A stretch of DNA of 64,000 nt, taken from assembly GCA_965203685.1 (NCBI GenBank), contig OZ241908.1, forward strand, positions 5,518,001-5,582,000, written 5' to 3'. The notes under the pieces were generated by a model. The model made no database searches and was not told the origin of the DNA. It saw nothing but the letters and a program-made list of their open reading frames with translations. Of this stretch, positions 7,719 through 16,086 are shown in pieces. The stretch is from VXYL01 sp965203685 (GTDB taxonomy: Bacteria > Pseudomonadota > Gammaproteobacteria > Pseudomonadales > Azotimanducaceae). Position 1 is the stretch's first letter, and each line of letters starts with the position of its first letter. A program made the translations under genes and the position numbers.

Positions 7719-9804
7719 CCACTTCGCGCAGCCTTTCCCGCGTCATGGGCAGGTCCCGGACCCGCAGGCCGGTCGCGGCAAACACCGCGTTGGCCAACGC
7801 CGCCGAAGCCGGCCCCACCGTCGCTTCGCCAGCACCGACCGGGTCGAGTTCGGGGCGGTCAACGAGCACGGTTTCGACGTCCGGCACTTCGCTGAAGCGC
7901 AGGATCGGGTAGCTCTCCCAGTCGCGGTTGGCCACGGCGCCTTCGTGATCGAAGGCCACGGCCTCCTTCAGACACCACGACAGCGCCTGGATCGCACCGC
8001 CCTCCAACTGGTTGCGCAAGCCGTCCGGATCGATCACGCGACCCGCGTCGGCGGCGATCCAGAGCTTGCGTACGCGGATCTCGGCCGTCCGGTCATCCAC
8101 GACGACTTCCGCGATGACAGCGGCGCAGCATTGCCGGTTCTTGTACCGCGCGAGCCCCAGCCCGCGACTCCCTTCGAGTCCTCCGCTCGCTGCGAGCACG
8201 GCATCAAGCACCGCCACGGCGCGGGCATCGTGATCCAGGTGGCGCCGGCGAAACTCGTCGGGACTTAACCCCGCAGCATGGGCCAGTTCGTCCATGAACG
8301 ACTCGATCGCGAAGACGTTGCCTTGCGCGCCCAGGCCTCGTAGCGCCGACGTCCGCACCGGCGCATCGGCAATGAAGTGCTTGGTGACTTCCTGGTCCGG
8401 AAAGGCATAGATAGGCAAAGCGTTGCGGTGGATGCCGACTTCGGGTGCCAACGCTGGGCGTGCCGTACTCGGGTCGAGTGCCTCGTCCAGGAGCCTCGCC
8501 GACAGCAGGTCCACCCCGGCGGCACGAGGCGATGGACGGGCGACGTGCGTGAAGCCGTAGACGTCGTGTGTCCACGCCGCCACCCGCCCCCGCGCATCGA
8601 GTTGCGCACCCATTTCCACGTGCATTGGCGGGCCCAAGGGCTCGAACCCGTGCTCGTCTTCGCGCGACCACTTGAGCAGCACTTTGCGCCCGGGCACAGC
8701 ACGGGCTATCAGCGCGGCCTCGAAGGCGGCATCGTCGGCGCCGTTGTGGCCGTAGCAGCCCGCGCCGGCCACGTGACGGATCTCGATGTGTTCGACGTCG
8801 AGCCCCATGGCCCGAGCGATCACGCCGCGCAAGGACTCGATGCCTTGACTCGCACATTCGATGGTGAGCTCATCGCCCCGCCAAACGGCGGTCGCAGCGG
8901 AAGGACCCAGCGAAGCGTGCATCAGGAACGGGCGCGTGTAGGTCGCGCGGTGGGTCGTGGGGATCTCCCGCCGCGATACCCGCTCCGGTCGACCATCGCG
9001 AATCGGGAACGACTCCGCGGAAGCGCGGCGTGGCTCATCGATCTCGGCGAGCGGCCGCTTCGATGCAAGCTGGTGCCAGCGCGCCTTCCCGGCAACGCGT
9101 TCGGCCCAGTGCACGGCTTCCGACTCGCCCGGATGTGCGACCGCGACGAAGCTGCCGTCGACCACCAACGTCCCGGGCGGGTCGACGCGAACGGCCAATT
9201 CGGCCAATCGGTGGTTCATCGAGGGTGGCCGGACGAGGCGCGCATGCAATTCGGCAGGGATGTCGTGCACAAATGCCGCGCCGGTGGCCTTCGCCTCGAC
9301 GTCCACGCGACGCTGTCCCGGGTGGCCCACCCAACGGTAGTCGACCGGCGACTTCTCCGGCGTGCGCTCCGGGATATCGAAATCGAATAGACCCGCTTCG
9401 GGGAGCTGCCAGTAGTCCAACCGCTCGTTGACACCGGGTGCCGTGATCTCGCCACCCGCCACGGCGAGTTGGTCCACAGCCACGCCCAATCGCGTCGACG
9501 CCCGCTCGAGCAGCAGACGGCGCGCCCACGCACTCGCCTGGCGCAGGTTCGCGCCACTGGTCTCGATCGACATGGAACCGGCGGTGGTGCCCTCGTTGGG
9601 CGTTCGCCCGGTGTGTGCGGACTCGACGTCCACGCGTTCGGGATCGACGTCGAGTTCCTCTGCGACTATTGTGCGCAGGGCTGTGAGCAGGCCTTGGCCG
9701 ATCTCCACCTTGCCGGTCAGCGCGACCACTCGACGGTTCTCGGTCAGCCGAATCCAGCGCCCCAACGACGGGAGCGCCGCCAAGCCGCCTGGCAGCAGCT
9801 TCAC
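7708..9804 (-). CDS. xanthine dehydrogenase-family molybdopterin-binding subunit (IorB-like)
   Basis: A 698-residue large subunit of a molybdenum hydroxylase, similar in layout to isoquinoline/aldehyde oxidoreductase beta subunits. The N-terminal domain has VVALTGKVEIGQGLLTAL and GTTAGSMSIETSGANLRQA. The C-terminal GAGEATVGPASAALANAV supplies the Glu that acts as base at the molybdenum centre. It hydroxylates an aldehyde or N-heterocycle together with the 2Fe-2S subunit encoded upstream; the GTG start overlaps that gene's stop by 4 bp. No FAD subunit gene is adjacent, as in the two-subunit Ior-type enzymes. No cofactor-maturation gene is nearby. The substrate is unknown. Confidence 0.88.
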   Translation of the reverse strand: MKLLPGGLAALPSLGRWIRLTENRRVVALTGKVEIGQGLLTALRTIVAEELDVDPERVDVESAHTGRTPNEGTTAGSMSIETSGANLRQASAWARRLLLERASTRLGVAVDQLAVAGGEITAPGVNERLDYWQLPEAGLFDFDIPERTPEKSPVDYRWVGHPGQRRVDVEAKATGAAFVHDIPAELHARLVRPPSMNHRLAELAVRVDPPGTLVVDGSFVAVAHPGESEAVHWAERVAGKARWHQLASKRPLAEIDEPRRASAESFPIRDGRPERVSRREIPTTHRATYTRPFLMHASLGPSAATAVWRGDELTIECASQGIESLRGVIARAMGLDVEHIEIRHVAGAGCYGHNGADDAAFEAALIARAVPGRKVLLKWSREDEHGFEPLGPPMHVEMGAQLDARGRVAAWTHDVYGFTHVARPSPRAAGVDLLSARLLDEALDPSTARPALAPEVGIHRNALPIYAFPDQEVTKHFIADAPVRTSALRGLGAQGNVFAIESFMDELAHAAGLSPDEFRRRHLDHDARAVAVLDAVLAASGGLEGSRGLGLARYKNRQCCAAVIAEVVVDDRTAEIRVRKLWIAADAGRVIDPDGLRNQLEGGAIQALSWCLKEAVAFDHEGAVANRDWESYPILRFSEVPDVETVLVDRPELDPVGAGEATVGPASAALANAVFAATGLRVRDLPMTRERLREVAAG

Positions 9805-10244
9805 GAGCCCGCCAACGCCGTCAGTGCTCGCAACACGCGCGGCTGGCTACCACAGCGACACAACTGCGCATCCAGGGCCTCGGCGATCCGGGCACGCGTT
9901 GGATGCGGTTCAGCGCGGAACAAGGCCTCGGCGGCAACGATGATGCCCGGCAGGCAGTAGCCGCATTGGGTGGCATTGGCGTCGATGAGAGCGCGCCGCA
10001 CGGCGTCATCCATGCCCGCCGAGGTCTCCACGTGCCGATCCGCTACCGCACCCGCGGGGAGCGTGCACGCGTACTCCGGGGAACCGTCCACGAGTACGCG
10101 GCAAGCGCCGCACTGCTCTAGGCCGCAACCGAACTTGGGCGTCATCTCGCGCAGTGCGTCATCGCGCAAGACGTAGATCAGCGGCGTATCCCGTTGTTGT
10201 TCGTCGAACCGCGCGGCCCTTCCGTTCAGTCGGAACGAGATCAT
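9801..10244 (-). CDS. 2Fe-2S subunit of molybdenum hydroxylase (IorA-like)
   Basis: A 147-residue iron-sulfur subunit. The plant-ferredoxin-like cluster is bound by FGCGLEQCGACRVLVDG and a later Cys (PEYACTLPAG); the second cluster by QCGYCLPG and LCRCGS. It passes electrons from the molybdopterin subunit, whose GTG overlaps its stop. Its own ATG overlaps the stop of the AbiEii-like toxin gene, so transcription, and perhaps translation, may couple it to the toxin-antitoxin pair upstream. That arrangement is unusual. Confidence 0.92.
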   Translation of the reverse strand: MISFRLNGRAARFDEQQRDTPLIYVLRDDALREMTPKFGCGLEQCGACRVLVDGSPEYACTLPAGAVADRHVETSAGMDDAVRRALIDANATQCGYCLPGIIVAAEALFRAEPHPTRARIAEALDAQLCRCGSQPRVLRALTALAGS

Positions 10245-11131
10245 ACGCCGGCGTCCTCCGCTGCCAGGACTGCCTTGCGAACGGACCGCGCCGCCCCTTC
10301 TTCAATCTGGCGACGTCCCTCCGGGGCCGCAATCATCTGCTCGAAAAGGTCCACGCTCAGCAAGCTCCGCATCGCGGTCGCAAACTCGGGCGAGTCCACG
10401 AAATCGGCCAGTCGACGCAGGAACTCGTCCGCCAAGGATCGATACGCAGCCACGTTCTGCGAGCCGATCGCTGCAATGACCTGCACGGCGTCCACCTCCA
10501 GTGCGTCATCGCGGCCGAGCCACCACAGGTCCCAGATGTCACGATAACGCTCGCGGTCGAGTTCCAGCATGGCCGCCGGGCAGGCGACCGCCTTTTCCGC
10601 GACGATCTGTCCCGGCGTGAATGTCGGCACAACGAAGCTCGTCGCCTGCGGCACCAAGTGCGAATAGCGGGCCCCGAGACGGGTTAGACCGGGTTCCGCA
10701 ACCACCTCGCCCGCAACGTCAATCGGTACGGTCTGAACCGGTGAGAAACGAGCGCCACGCGAGGTCTTGACGTGCACTCGCCAGCGCTCCATCGCCCTTG
10801 CGCCACCGCCAAGCTTGCGCCGCTCCACCCGCACCTCCAAGCCGTACTGGGTTTGGATCATGTCGGAAACGGCTTCCGGCAACTCGGCAAGCGAACGTTC
10901 GTCGCACCAAGGGCGACGGCTGAAATCCACATCGTCGCTGTACCGATTACCGCCGTAGGCGAGGCGGATCGCAGTACCCCCCTTGAACACCAAGTGGCGC
11001 AACAACCCGCCCCCATGCAACCCGGCCAATATGTCGTACTGGAGTAGTTCCCTCTCAATCGCCCGCTCCTTGCCAACGAGCGCCGGCTGGCTACGCACGA
11101 TGCTGTTCACCGTATCCTGAAAGTCCATCAT
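10241..11131 (-). CDS. AbiEii/AbiGii-type nucleotidyltransferase toxin
   Basis: A 296-residue nucleotidyltransferase of the AbiEii family (type IV abortive-infection toxin). The fold is shown by LVFKGGTAIRLAYGG and YSDDVDFS, which carries the metal-binding acidic pair. The length suits the family. Relatives transfer nucleotides and arrest growth, for example after phage infection. The ATG overlaps the upstream AbiEi-like gene by 4 bp. Downstream it overlaps the 2Fe-2S subunit gene by 4 bp. Motif residues are intact, so the toxin looks functional. Confidence 0.87.
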   Translation of the reverse strand: MMDFQDTVNSIVRSQPALVGKERAIERELLQYDILAGLHGGGLLRHLVFKGGTAIRLAYGGNRYSDDVDFSRRPWCDERSLAELPEAVSDMIQTQYGLEVRVERRKLGGGARAMERWRVHVKTSRGARFSPVQTVPIDVAGEVVAEPGLTRLGARYSHLVPQATSFVVPTFTPGQIVAEKAVACPAAMLELDRERYRDIWDLWWLGRDDALEVDAVQVIAAIGSQNVAAYRSLADEFLRRLADFVDSPEFATAMRSLLSVDLFEQMIAAPEGRRQIEEGAARSVRKAVLAAEDAGV

Positions 11132-11739
11132 CGTTCGAAGCCCGGCACATCGATCGCCTTAGAGCTTCCCGCTCCCGTGTCGCCATCGCGGTAGGCGGCA
11201 ACCGCAGCGCCGTAATCGTCCCAGTCGACCAAGCCCACGCCTCGCCGTGTGCGTTTCATGTCGCCAATCACTAGGGCCGGCTCGGCGATCCGCAGTTGAC
11301 GCTCCTCGTGCCAGAAGGTGCGGGCGACGATCTCTTGGCGTGTCCGTCCGGTGTGGATGAACTCGATGGCGCTGCCCGGCAGATTGAAACGGCCGGAGCG
11401 GCCGGTGGTCATGACCGTCGTGTATTGCGGGATCGGCCGGATGAAACCCCACTCGGACGCGGCGCTCTCCAAGCTCATGTAGCTCAGGGCCGCGGGGCGC
11501 TTGATTGTGGCGATGCGACCGACATCGCCTATGAACGGCGCGTCTCCAGCCATGTTGCGATAGATCCCACGCCCCATGCGCCGCAACAGCCCGGCGTCGG
11601 TCAGGCGCCGGATGCCCGCCCAGAATGCCCTTGGCCCGTCGTCGGGGAAGATGTTGCGCAGCGACTGCACGTCGAGGATCGGCGACGTTCGCAGGCATTC
11701 GCTGCCAACGAGGATGGACACGGCATGTGCTAGTTCCAT
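11128..11739 (-). CDS. AbiEi-type antitoxin / transcriptional repressor
   Basis: A 203-residue protein with an N-terminal winged helix (SLRNIFPDDGPRAFWAGIRR, LTDAGLLRRMGRGIYRN) and a C-terminal domain typical of AbiEi antitoxins (AALSYMSLESAASEWG, PQYTTVMTTGRSGRF). AbiEi proteins counter AbiEii and repress their own promoter. It begins 5 bp from a near-perfect 16-bp palindrome that is a good operator candidate. It is translationally coupled to the toxin gene. Confidence 0.83.
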   Translation of the reverse strand: MELAHAVSILVGSECLRTSPILDVQSLRNIFPDDGPRAFWAGIRRLTDAGLLRRMGRGIYRNMAGDAPFIGDVGRIATIKRPAALSYMSLESAASEWGFIRPIPQYTTVMTTGRSGRFNLPGSAIEFIHTGRTRQEIVARTFWHEERQLRIAEPALVIGDMKRTRRGVGLVDWDDYGAAVAAYRDGDTGAGSSKAIDVPGFER

Positions 11740-11744
11740 CGTGC

Positions 11745-11760
11745 CACTATACGTTTAGTG
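11745..11760. promoter_or_regulatory. candidate AbiEi operator palindrome
   Basis: CACTATACGTTTAGTG is a 16-bp inverted repeat with a single mismatched pair, lying 5 bp upstream of the antitoxin start. AbiEi-type antitoxins autoregulate by binding inverted repeats at their promoter, so this is the likely site. The position is seen in the sequence; the binding is inferred. Confidence 0.55.
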
Positions 11761-11971
11761 CACAGATGAACACATCATACGATGATCACGATGTCGGCAA
11801 CATCGCCGAGAGCATACAACTCAACCGTCTCTGTTAATCTGGCCTTCTGCAAGACAACGTGTGCTTCGACGAGTCTGTCGATTGGTCGCCTGGCGGTTTG
11901 CTCAGAGCACGGCGTATCCGACCGCGCCGTCGCACCGACGCCAAGTGGCAAGGAGGAGATCTGAGGCAGTT

Positions 11972-11987
11972 ACTGCAGGCCTGCAGT
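11972..11987. promoter_or_regulatory. perfect 16-bp palindrome overlapping the DUF726 start
   Basis: ACTGCAGGCCTGCAGT is a perfect palindrome that runs into the GTG start codon of the DUF726 gene (GTG at 11986). A purine-rich AAGGAGGAG string lies about 30 bp upstream of that GTG, too far for a normal ribosome site. The palindrome may be an operator or an mRNA hairpin that controls initiation. The remaining 11761-11971 stretch holds nothing I recognise. Confidence 0.4.
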
Positions 11988-13440
11988 GAGTGAGCGAGAG
12001 GTCCGTGGGGCCTACTGCTCCGCATGCCTTGAGAAAACCCAGCGCGAGCCAGAGGAGGCGGGGTGGCGACCCGGGCGGACCGTGTATCGGTGCTGTCGCT
12101 GCGGGGCCCGCACGGTGCAGTGTCTCGCACCGGGCTGTAGGCACATGGCGGTACTTGCGAACGAGTCGGATAGCCGTGCGGACGACAGCGGGTTAAGCGG
12201 GTGGCTGGAGTTTGGCGACCTCTGGTGTGCCGAGCATGGCGGAGAGATAGCCGGCTTCGCCAAGCTGGACATCCGTCTTTCCCGCCTGGAGGACTGGAAC
12301 GAGCACTTCAAGCGCGAGGTAATGGACTTGCGCAAGTGGACCAAGTGGGGTGTCGTCGTGCTGACGGTGGGCTCGGCTGCCGTGCCAGTTGGCTTCCTCG
12401 TGGCACCTGCGCTGGCTGCGCGACTCGGCGCATTGGGACTTCTTGGCGTTGCCTCCACAGGCACCCCGATTGGTGCGCTGAGCGGCGCCGCGTTGAAGAG
12501 CGCCTCTCTTGCATACCTCGGCGGCGGTGCACTGGCGAGCGGAGGTGGCGGCATGGCGTTCGGCACAGGATTGATCGGCCTTGCCGCCGGCTGCCTCGCC
12601 ACACGGGCCAGCGCTGCGGTGGCCTATGCGTATGCGAAGGACGTTGAAGACTACGAAGTTAAAGCCCTGCGGCCAAGGCGCGCCGGTGCTGTTCTGTTCA
12701 TCAATGGTTTTTGCCAGCAGGACGATGGTGAGTTTGACGACTGGTTGATAGGCACTCGTACCCGCTTCGGTCGTCGTACCTGCTATGGCGTGCGTTGGGA
12801 AAGCGGTCGGCTCGCGGAACTCAGCGAAGTGTTGTCTGACGGAGCTAAGTGGGCAACGGCGAGGGTCTCGCTGCAGTCCCTGCTGAGCAGGCTTGGCGCT
12901 GGCCTCGCTGCTGCGAAAGGCCTCTTTGTGGTCGAAGGGCTAGCCGAGTTGGTGAAGGGGATTCTCGCGAACCCGTGGCACGTCGCGTTCCACAAGGCCG
13001 CGGAGGTCGGCGTGCTCAATGCCGACATGCTGAGCCGTTACGACGGGCCCGCACCGACGCTGATGGGCCACTCGCTGGGCGCTCGCACGATCTATTTCAC
13101 ACTGCTCCAACTGGCGGGCAGGGAGGGCGGACCGGTCGTCCGCGACGTTTTCCTGTTCGGCGGTGCGGTCGGCGGCGCAGAGCGCCAACAGTGGGCGAAG
13201 GCAGCTACCGCCGTGTCCGGAACGATCTACAACTTCCATTCGACCAACGACGACGTGCTCAGCAAGCTCTACCGGGTCGCGAACCCTGGTTGGAATAAAC
13301 CCATCGGTCTGAGGCGGATCAGGAGTCGCGCCACGAATATCGTCAATGTGCCATGTACGGACTTGGTTGACGGCCACATGGACTACAAGCGAAAACTCGA
13401 CGTCTTGCTCGAAAGAGCCCATCGGCAAGCCCCTTGGTAG
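11986..13440 (+). CDS. DUF726 (TMCO4-like) alpha/beta hydrolase with zinc-ribbon N-terminus
   Basis: A 484-residue protein. The N-terminus has Cys pairs (YCSACLE, YRCCRCGAR) and a further Cys/His set (CLAPGCRH), suggesting zinc binding. A glycine-rich hydrophobic region at about 120-215 looks membrane-inserting (VVVLTVGSAAVPVGFLVAPA and following). The C-terminal hydrolase domain has LFINGFCQQ, the nucleophile motif MGHSLGAR, STNDDVL and VDGHMDY, giving a Ser-Asp-His set. DUF726 is best known from eukaryotic TMCO4-like proteins and scattered bacteria. The GTG start is preferred because the Cys motifs begin just after it. It stands alone, convergent with the thiolase-like gene. Confidence 0.78.
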   Translation: MSEREVRGAYCSACLEKTQREPEEAGWRPGRTVYRCCRCGARTVQCLAPGCRHMAVLANESDSRADDSGLSGWLEFGDLWCAEHGGEIAGFAKLDIRLSRLEDWNEHFKREVMDLRKWTKWGVVVLTVGSAAVPVGFLVAPALAARLGALGLLGVASTGTPIGALSGAALKSASLAYLGGGALASGGGGMAFGTGLIGLAAGCLATRASAAVAYAYAKDVEDYEVKALRPRRAGAVLFINGFCQQDDGEFDDWLIGTRTRFGRRTCYGVRWESGRLAELSEVLSDGAKWATARVSLQSLLSRLGAGLAAAKGLFVVEGLAELVKGILANPWHVAFHKAAEVGVLNADMLSRYDGPAPTLMGHSLGARTIYFTLLQLAGREGGPVVRDVFLFGGAVGGAERQQWAKAATAVSGTIYNFHSTNDDVLSKLYRVANPGWNKPIGLRRIRSRATNIVNVPCTDLVDGHMDYKRKLDVLLERAHRQAPW

Positions 13441-13480
13441 CGCCGAACCCGACGGCTGCAAAGACCGCAGTCACTCGAAC

Positions 13481-14965
13481 TTAGAAGGTCAAGTTCCCCG
13501 TTTGCTCGAGACGAGCGCGCCGACCGCAGAACTCTTCGCTGATCATCGCGGCGAGCACGTCGGGATCCTGCGTATTGCCCCAGCCTCGGCGGCCATCGTC
13601 CAGACGGCACGCGGCCAGCCCGACCGAGGGACCGTCGGCATCGAACATCACTGTGTACGACTCGATGTCGACATCGCCGACGAAATCGACGGCGACGTCT
13701 CGTATCGGCGTGGCATCGATCTCCTCCTGCGGCTCCGCGTGGCGAAAACGGCCGGCCGGCGGTTCGGTGGCGTAGACGCCGAAGGCGTGCTTGGTGATGA
13801 ATCCGCCGTTGCTGGTGACCAAGCCGATCTCGCCCGGGTGCTCGCGCAGCACCTCGGCCATGCGCGCTATGGCGTGCATGACGTAGTTGTTCAAGGGCCC
13901 GCCGCCGAACGTGAGACCGCCGGTCACCGTGAGGGGGCGATCCTCGCCGAGGCCAAGCTCGGCGGCTGCGACCTGGACGGCCGACGGGAAACAGCTATAG
14001 AGGTCGGCGTGGTCGATGTCGTCCACCTCGACCTCGGCCAGCTCAAGGCAACGCTGGCCGGCGATGCGGATGGCGGGGGAACTGTGCAGGTTGTCGCGGT
14101 TGGACACGGCGTAGGTGTCGTGAGCTTCGGTCGCGGCCCAGGGGTAGACCCATTTCTCCCTGGCGATGCCGAGTCTTCGGGCCGTACCGGTCGAGCACAG
14201 GATCAATGCGGCGGCCTGGTCCACGTTGCTGTTGGAGTTCATGAGCTTCGGATAGGGGAAGGAGACGGGGCGGTTGAAGTCGCTGGGCGTGCGGATCTCT
14301 TCCGCGGTCATGGCCTCGCGAATCCACGCGTGCGGATTGCCCGCCGCCACGCGACTGAACCCGGCCCAAAGCTCGGAGACGCGCTTGATGTGCGCGTCGA
14401 GCGTCTCGCCGCGCGCATACCGGATCGCGTTCTCGAAGATCGGGTACATCTGGATCGGCTGGACGATGCCGCGCTCGGCCTCGATGCGATGGCGCATCTT
14501 CAACTCGTCCCCGAAACGGCGGTCGGGCTCGCCCGGCACCGTGCGCCAATGGAGTTCGATCCCGGCACGCCGAGCCTTGGCCTGTGTGCGTCCGCATTCG
14601 GCGCCTGTGAGCACGACGACCTTCTCGGGGTCGCGTTGGATTTCCAAGGCGCTCGTCGTCAGCACCGATTGCACGGAGTTGCCGCCCCACATCGATACGC
14701 CCGTCTCCGCGCCCGGACTGCCGATCGCTTCGGCGACGGCCCGGGCGGGATCCTCGTACGGCCACATGCCGCGAATGACGCGCACAGCACTCGCCTGCTC
14801 CAAGAGCGCTCGCGAACCGGCGTCCGCAGCCGCCTCGCGGACCGCGTCGACCATCAGTTCAATGGGTTCCTTGCCGACCCCGGCAACCGGGTCGGCATCG
14901 CGCTGCTCGAGTTGCGCAATGCCCACGAGGATGGGGGCGGAATCGTCGTGCTGCATGGACTTCAA
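13481..14965 (-). CDS. thiolase-like protein (SCP-x type), no active-site Cys
   Basis: A 494-residue thiolase-fold protein. Opening APILVGIAQLEQRDADP, DHADLYSCFPSAVQVAAAEL and GGLTFGGGPLNNYVMHA follow SCP2/acetyl-CoA acetyltransferase-like proteins. Where a thiolase carries the nucleophilic Cys, the sequence reads MWGGNSVQSVLTTSA, with Asn/Ser instead. The C-terminal 100 residues form an OB-like extension found in this subfamily. It is probably not a classical thiolase; such homologues may act on other acyl-CoA or sterol-type substrates. It is divergent from phyH at 15075. Confidence 0.82.
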   Translation of the reverse strand: MKSMQHDDSAPILVGIAQLEQRDADPVAGVGKEPIELMVDAVREAAADAGSRALLEQASAVRVIRGMWPYEDPARAVAEAIGSPGAETGVSMWGGNSVQSVLTTSALEIQRDPEKVVVLTGAECGRTQAKARRAGIELHWRTVPGEPDRRFGDELKMRHRIEAERGIVQPIQMYPIFENAIRYARGETLDAHIKRVSELWAGFSRVAAGNPHAWIREAMTAEEIRTPSDFNRPVSFPYPKLMNSNSNVDQAAALILCSTGTARRLGIAREKWVYPWAATEAHDTYAVSNRDNLHSSPAIRIAGQRCLELAEVEVDDIDHADLYSCFPSAVQVAAAELGLGEDRPLTVTGGLTFGGGPLNNYVMHAIARMAEVLREHPGEIGLVTSNGGFITKHAFGVYATEPPAGRFRHAEPQEEIDATPIRDVAVDFVGDVDIESYTVMFDADGPSVGLAACRLDDGRRGWGNTQDPDVLAAMISEEFCGRRARLEQTGNLTF

Positions 14966-15074
14966 GGGCGATCGGCGAGGGAGTGCGCATACTACAAGCG
15001 CGACTCGCCGCTGTCTGGCCGACGGGGCGGGTTATATTGGCGGTCGCTGCAACGCTTGGGCTGGGAAAAACACC

Positions 15075-16064
15075 GTGAACGAGCTGGATTACCTCCTGCA
15101 GACTCGAGAGGCGGAATACCGCGAACGCATCTCGGCCCTGGAACGTGCGGGCGCCGCAGACCCCGCCGATGCCAAGGACCTCGGGTTCGCTCCCGGTTTC
15201 ATCGAACTGGTGCAGGCGGCAGGCGTGGCCAAGGTCAAGGCCATCGCGGCCGACGTTCACGCCAACGGCTACGCCATCGTTCCGGACCTACTCACCGCCG
15301 CCCAAGTCGTCCGGGTTCGTGATGCCCTGGCGCCGATCTTCGCCGAATGCGCACGCATGTACGAGGCCACGGGGCCAGTGGGCAAACAGACCATTCACAT
15401 GCAGAACGTACTCGCGAAATGCCGGGCCGCGGACGAAGTCGCCACTGCTCCTCTACTGCGCGCCGTGGTGGCTGCGGTGCTCAGCCAAGACTTCATCCTG
15501 AACGCAGGCGTGGTGGCCATGGCCCCCGATCCGGGCTGCGACCGGCAACAGTTGCACCAGGACGACGGCTTTTTCCGCCTAGTGCCACGTCCGCACATGC
15601 CGCTGGTGCTCACCATTGCGGTGGCGCTCGACGACTTCCATCGCGCCAACGGCGCCACGCAGATCGTTCCCGGCAGCCAGCTTTGGTCCGCGGAGCGCAG
15701 GCCGACCGATCAGGATGTGGTCTACGCGGAAATGCCGGCAGGGGCGATGCTGGTCTGGGACGGCGGAATATTCCATGGCGGGGGCGGTAACACCACCGCC
15801 GGGACTCGCCGCACATTGACGCTGAACTACACGCGTGGCTGGCTGCGCACCCAGTTCAACCAGTACCTGTCCATACCGCGCCACACGGTGCTGGAATTGC
15901 CGACCGAGCTACAGACCGACCTCGGCTACCACCGCAGCATGACCGGCCTCGGCTCTTGCGAGGGAGAAGACCCGCTCAAGTACCTCGGCAAATTGGTGGA
16001 GGCGGGAGGAGACGGCGCGCAAACGGAGATCGGGCTCGAGTCCCGGATTCGCGCCTCAGGCTGA
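15075..16064 (+). CDS. phytanoyl-CoA dioxygenase family protein 1
   Basis: A 329-residue Fe(II)/2-oxoglutarate dioxygenase. The iron triad is His161 and Asp163 (LHQDDGF) plus His234 (IFHGGGGN); Arg245/246 (GTRRTLTL) should bind 2-oxoglutarate. An N-terminal helical extension of about 60 residues precedes the fold. The start is GTG 15075, chosen because the helical N-terminus begins there; a TATATT box lies about 40 bp upstream. Family members hydroxylate acyl-CoAs or secondary metabolites, so the substrate is open. Its last 12 codons are duplicated at 18.4 kb. Confidence 0.88.
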   Translation: MNELDYLLQTREAEYRERISALERAGAADPADAKDLGFAPGFIELVQAAGVAKVKAIAADVHANGYAIVPDLLTAAQVVRVRDALAPIFAECARMYEATGPVGKQTIHMQNVLAKCRAADEVATAPLLRAVVAAVLSQDFILNAGVVAMAPDPGCDRQQLHQDDGFFRLVPRPHMPLVLTIAVALDDFHRANGATQIVPGSQLWSAERRPTDQDVVYAEMPAGAMLVWDGGIFHGGGGNTTAGTRRTLTLNYTRGWLRTQFNQYLSIPRHTVLELPTELQTDLGYHRSMTGLGSCEGEDPLKYLGKLVEAGGDGAQTEIGLESRIRASG

Positions 16065-16083
16065 CGCGTAGTACGGGACGACG
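16032..16083 (+). repeat. direct repeat A: phyH 3' end
   Basis: A 52-bp segment covering the last codons of phyH, its TGA and about 20 bp after it. It recurs at 18421-18471 with one substitution and one 1-bp gap. The S9-like peptidase gene lies between the two copies. Weaker similarity (GGAGGCGG) extends another 30 bp upstream in both. Confidence 0.88.
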
Positions 16084-16086
16084 GGC

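Noticed and set aside
13346..15322. Long plus-strand frame of 658 codons
   Set aside because: It is antisense to the thiolase-like gene, with Val/Arg/Asp-rich composition typical of antisense frames in high-GC DNA.
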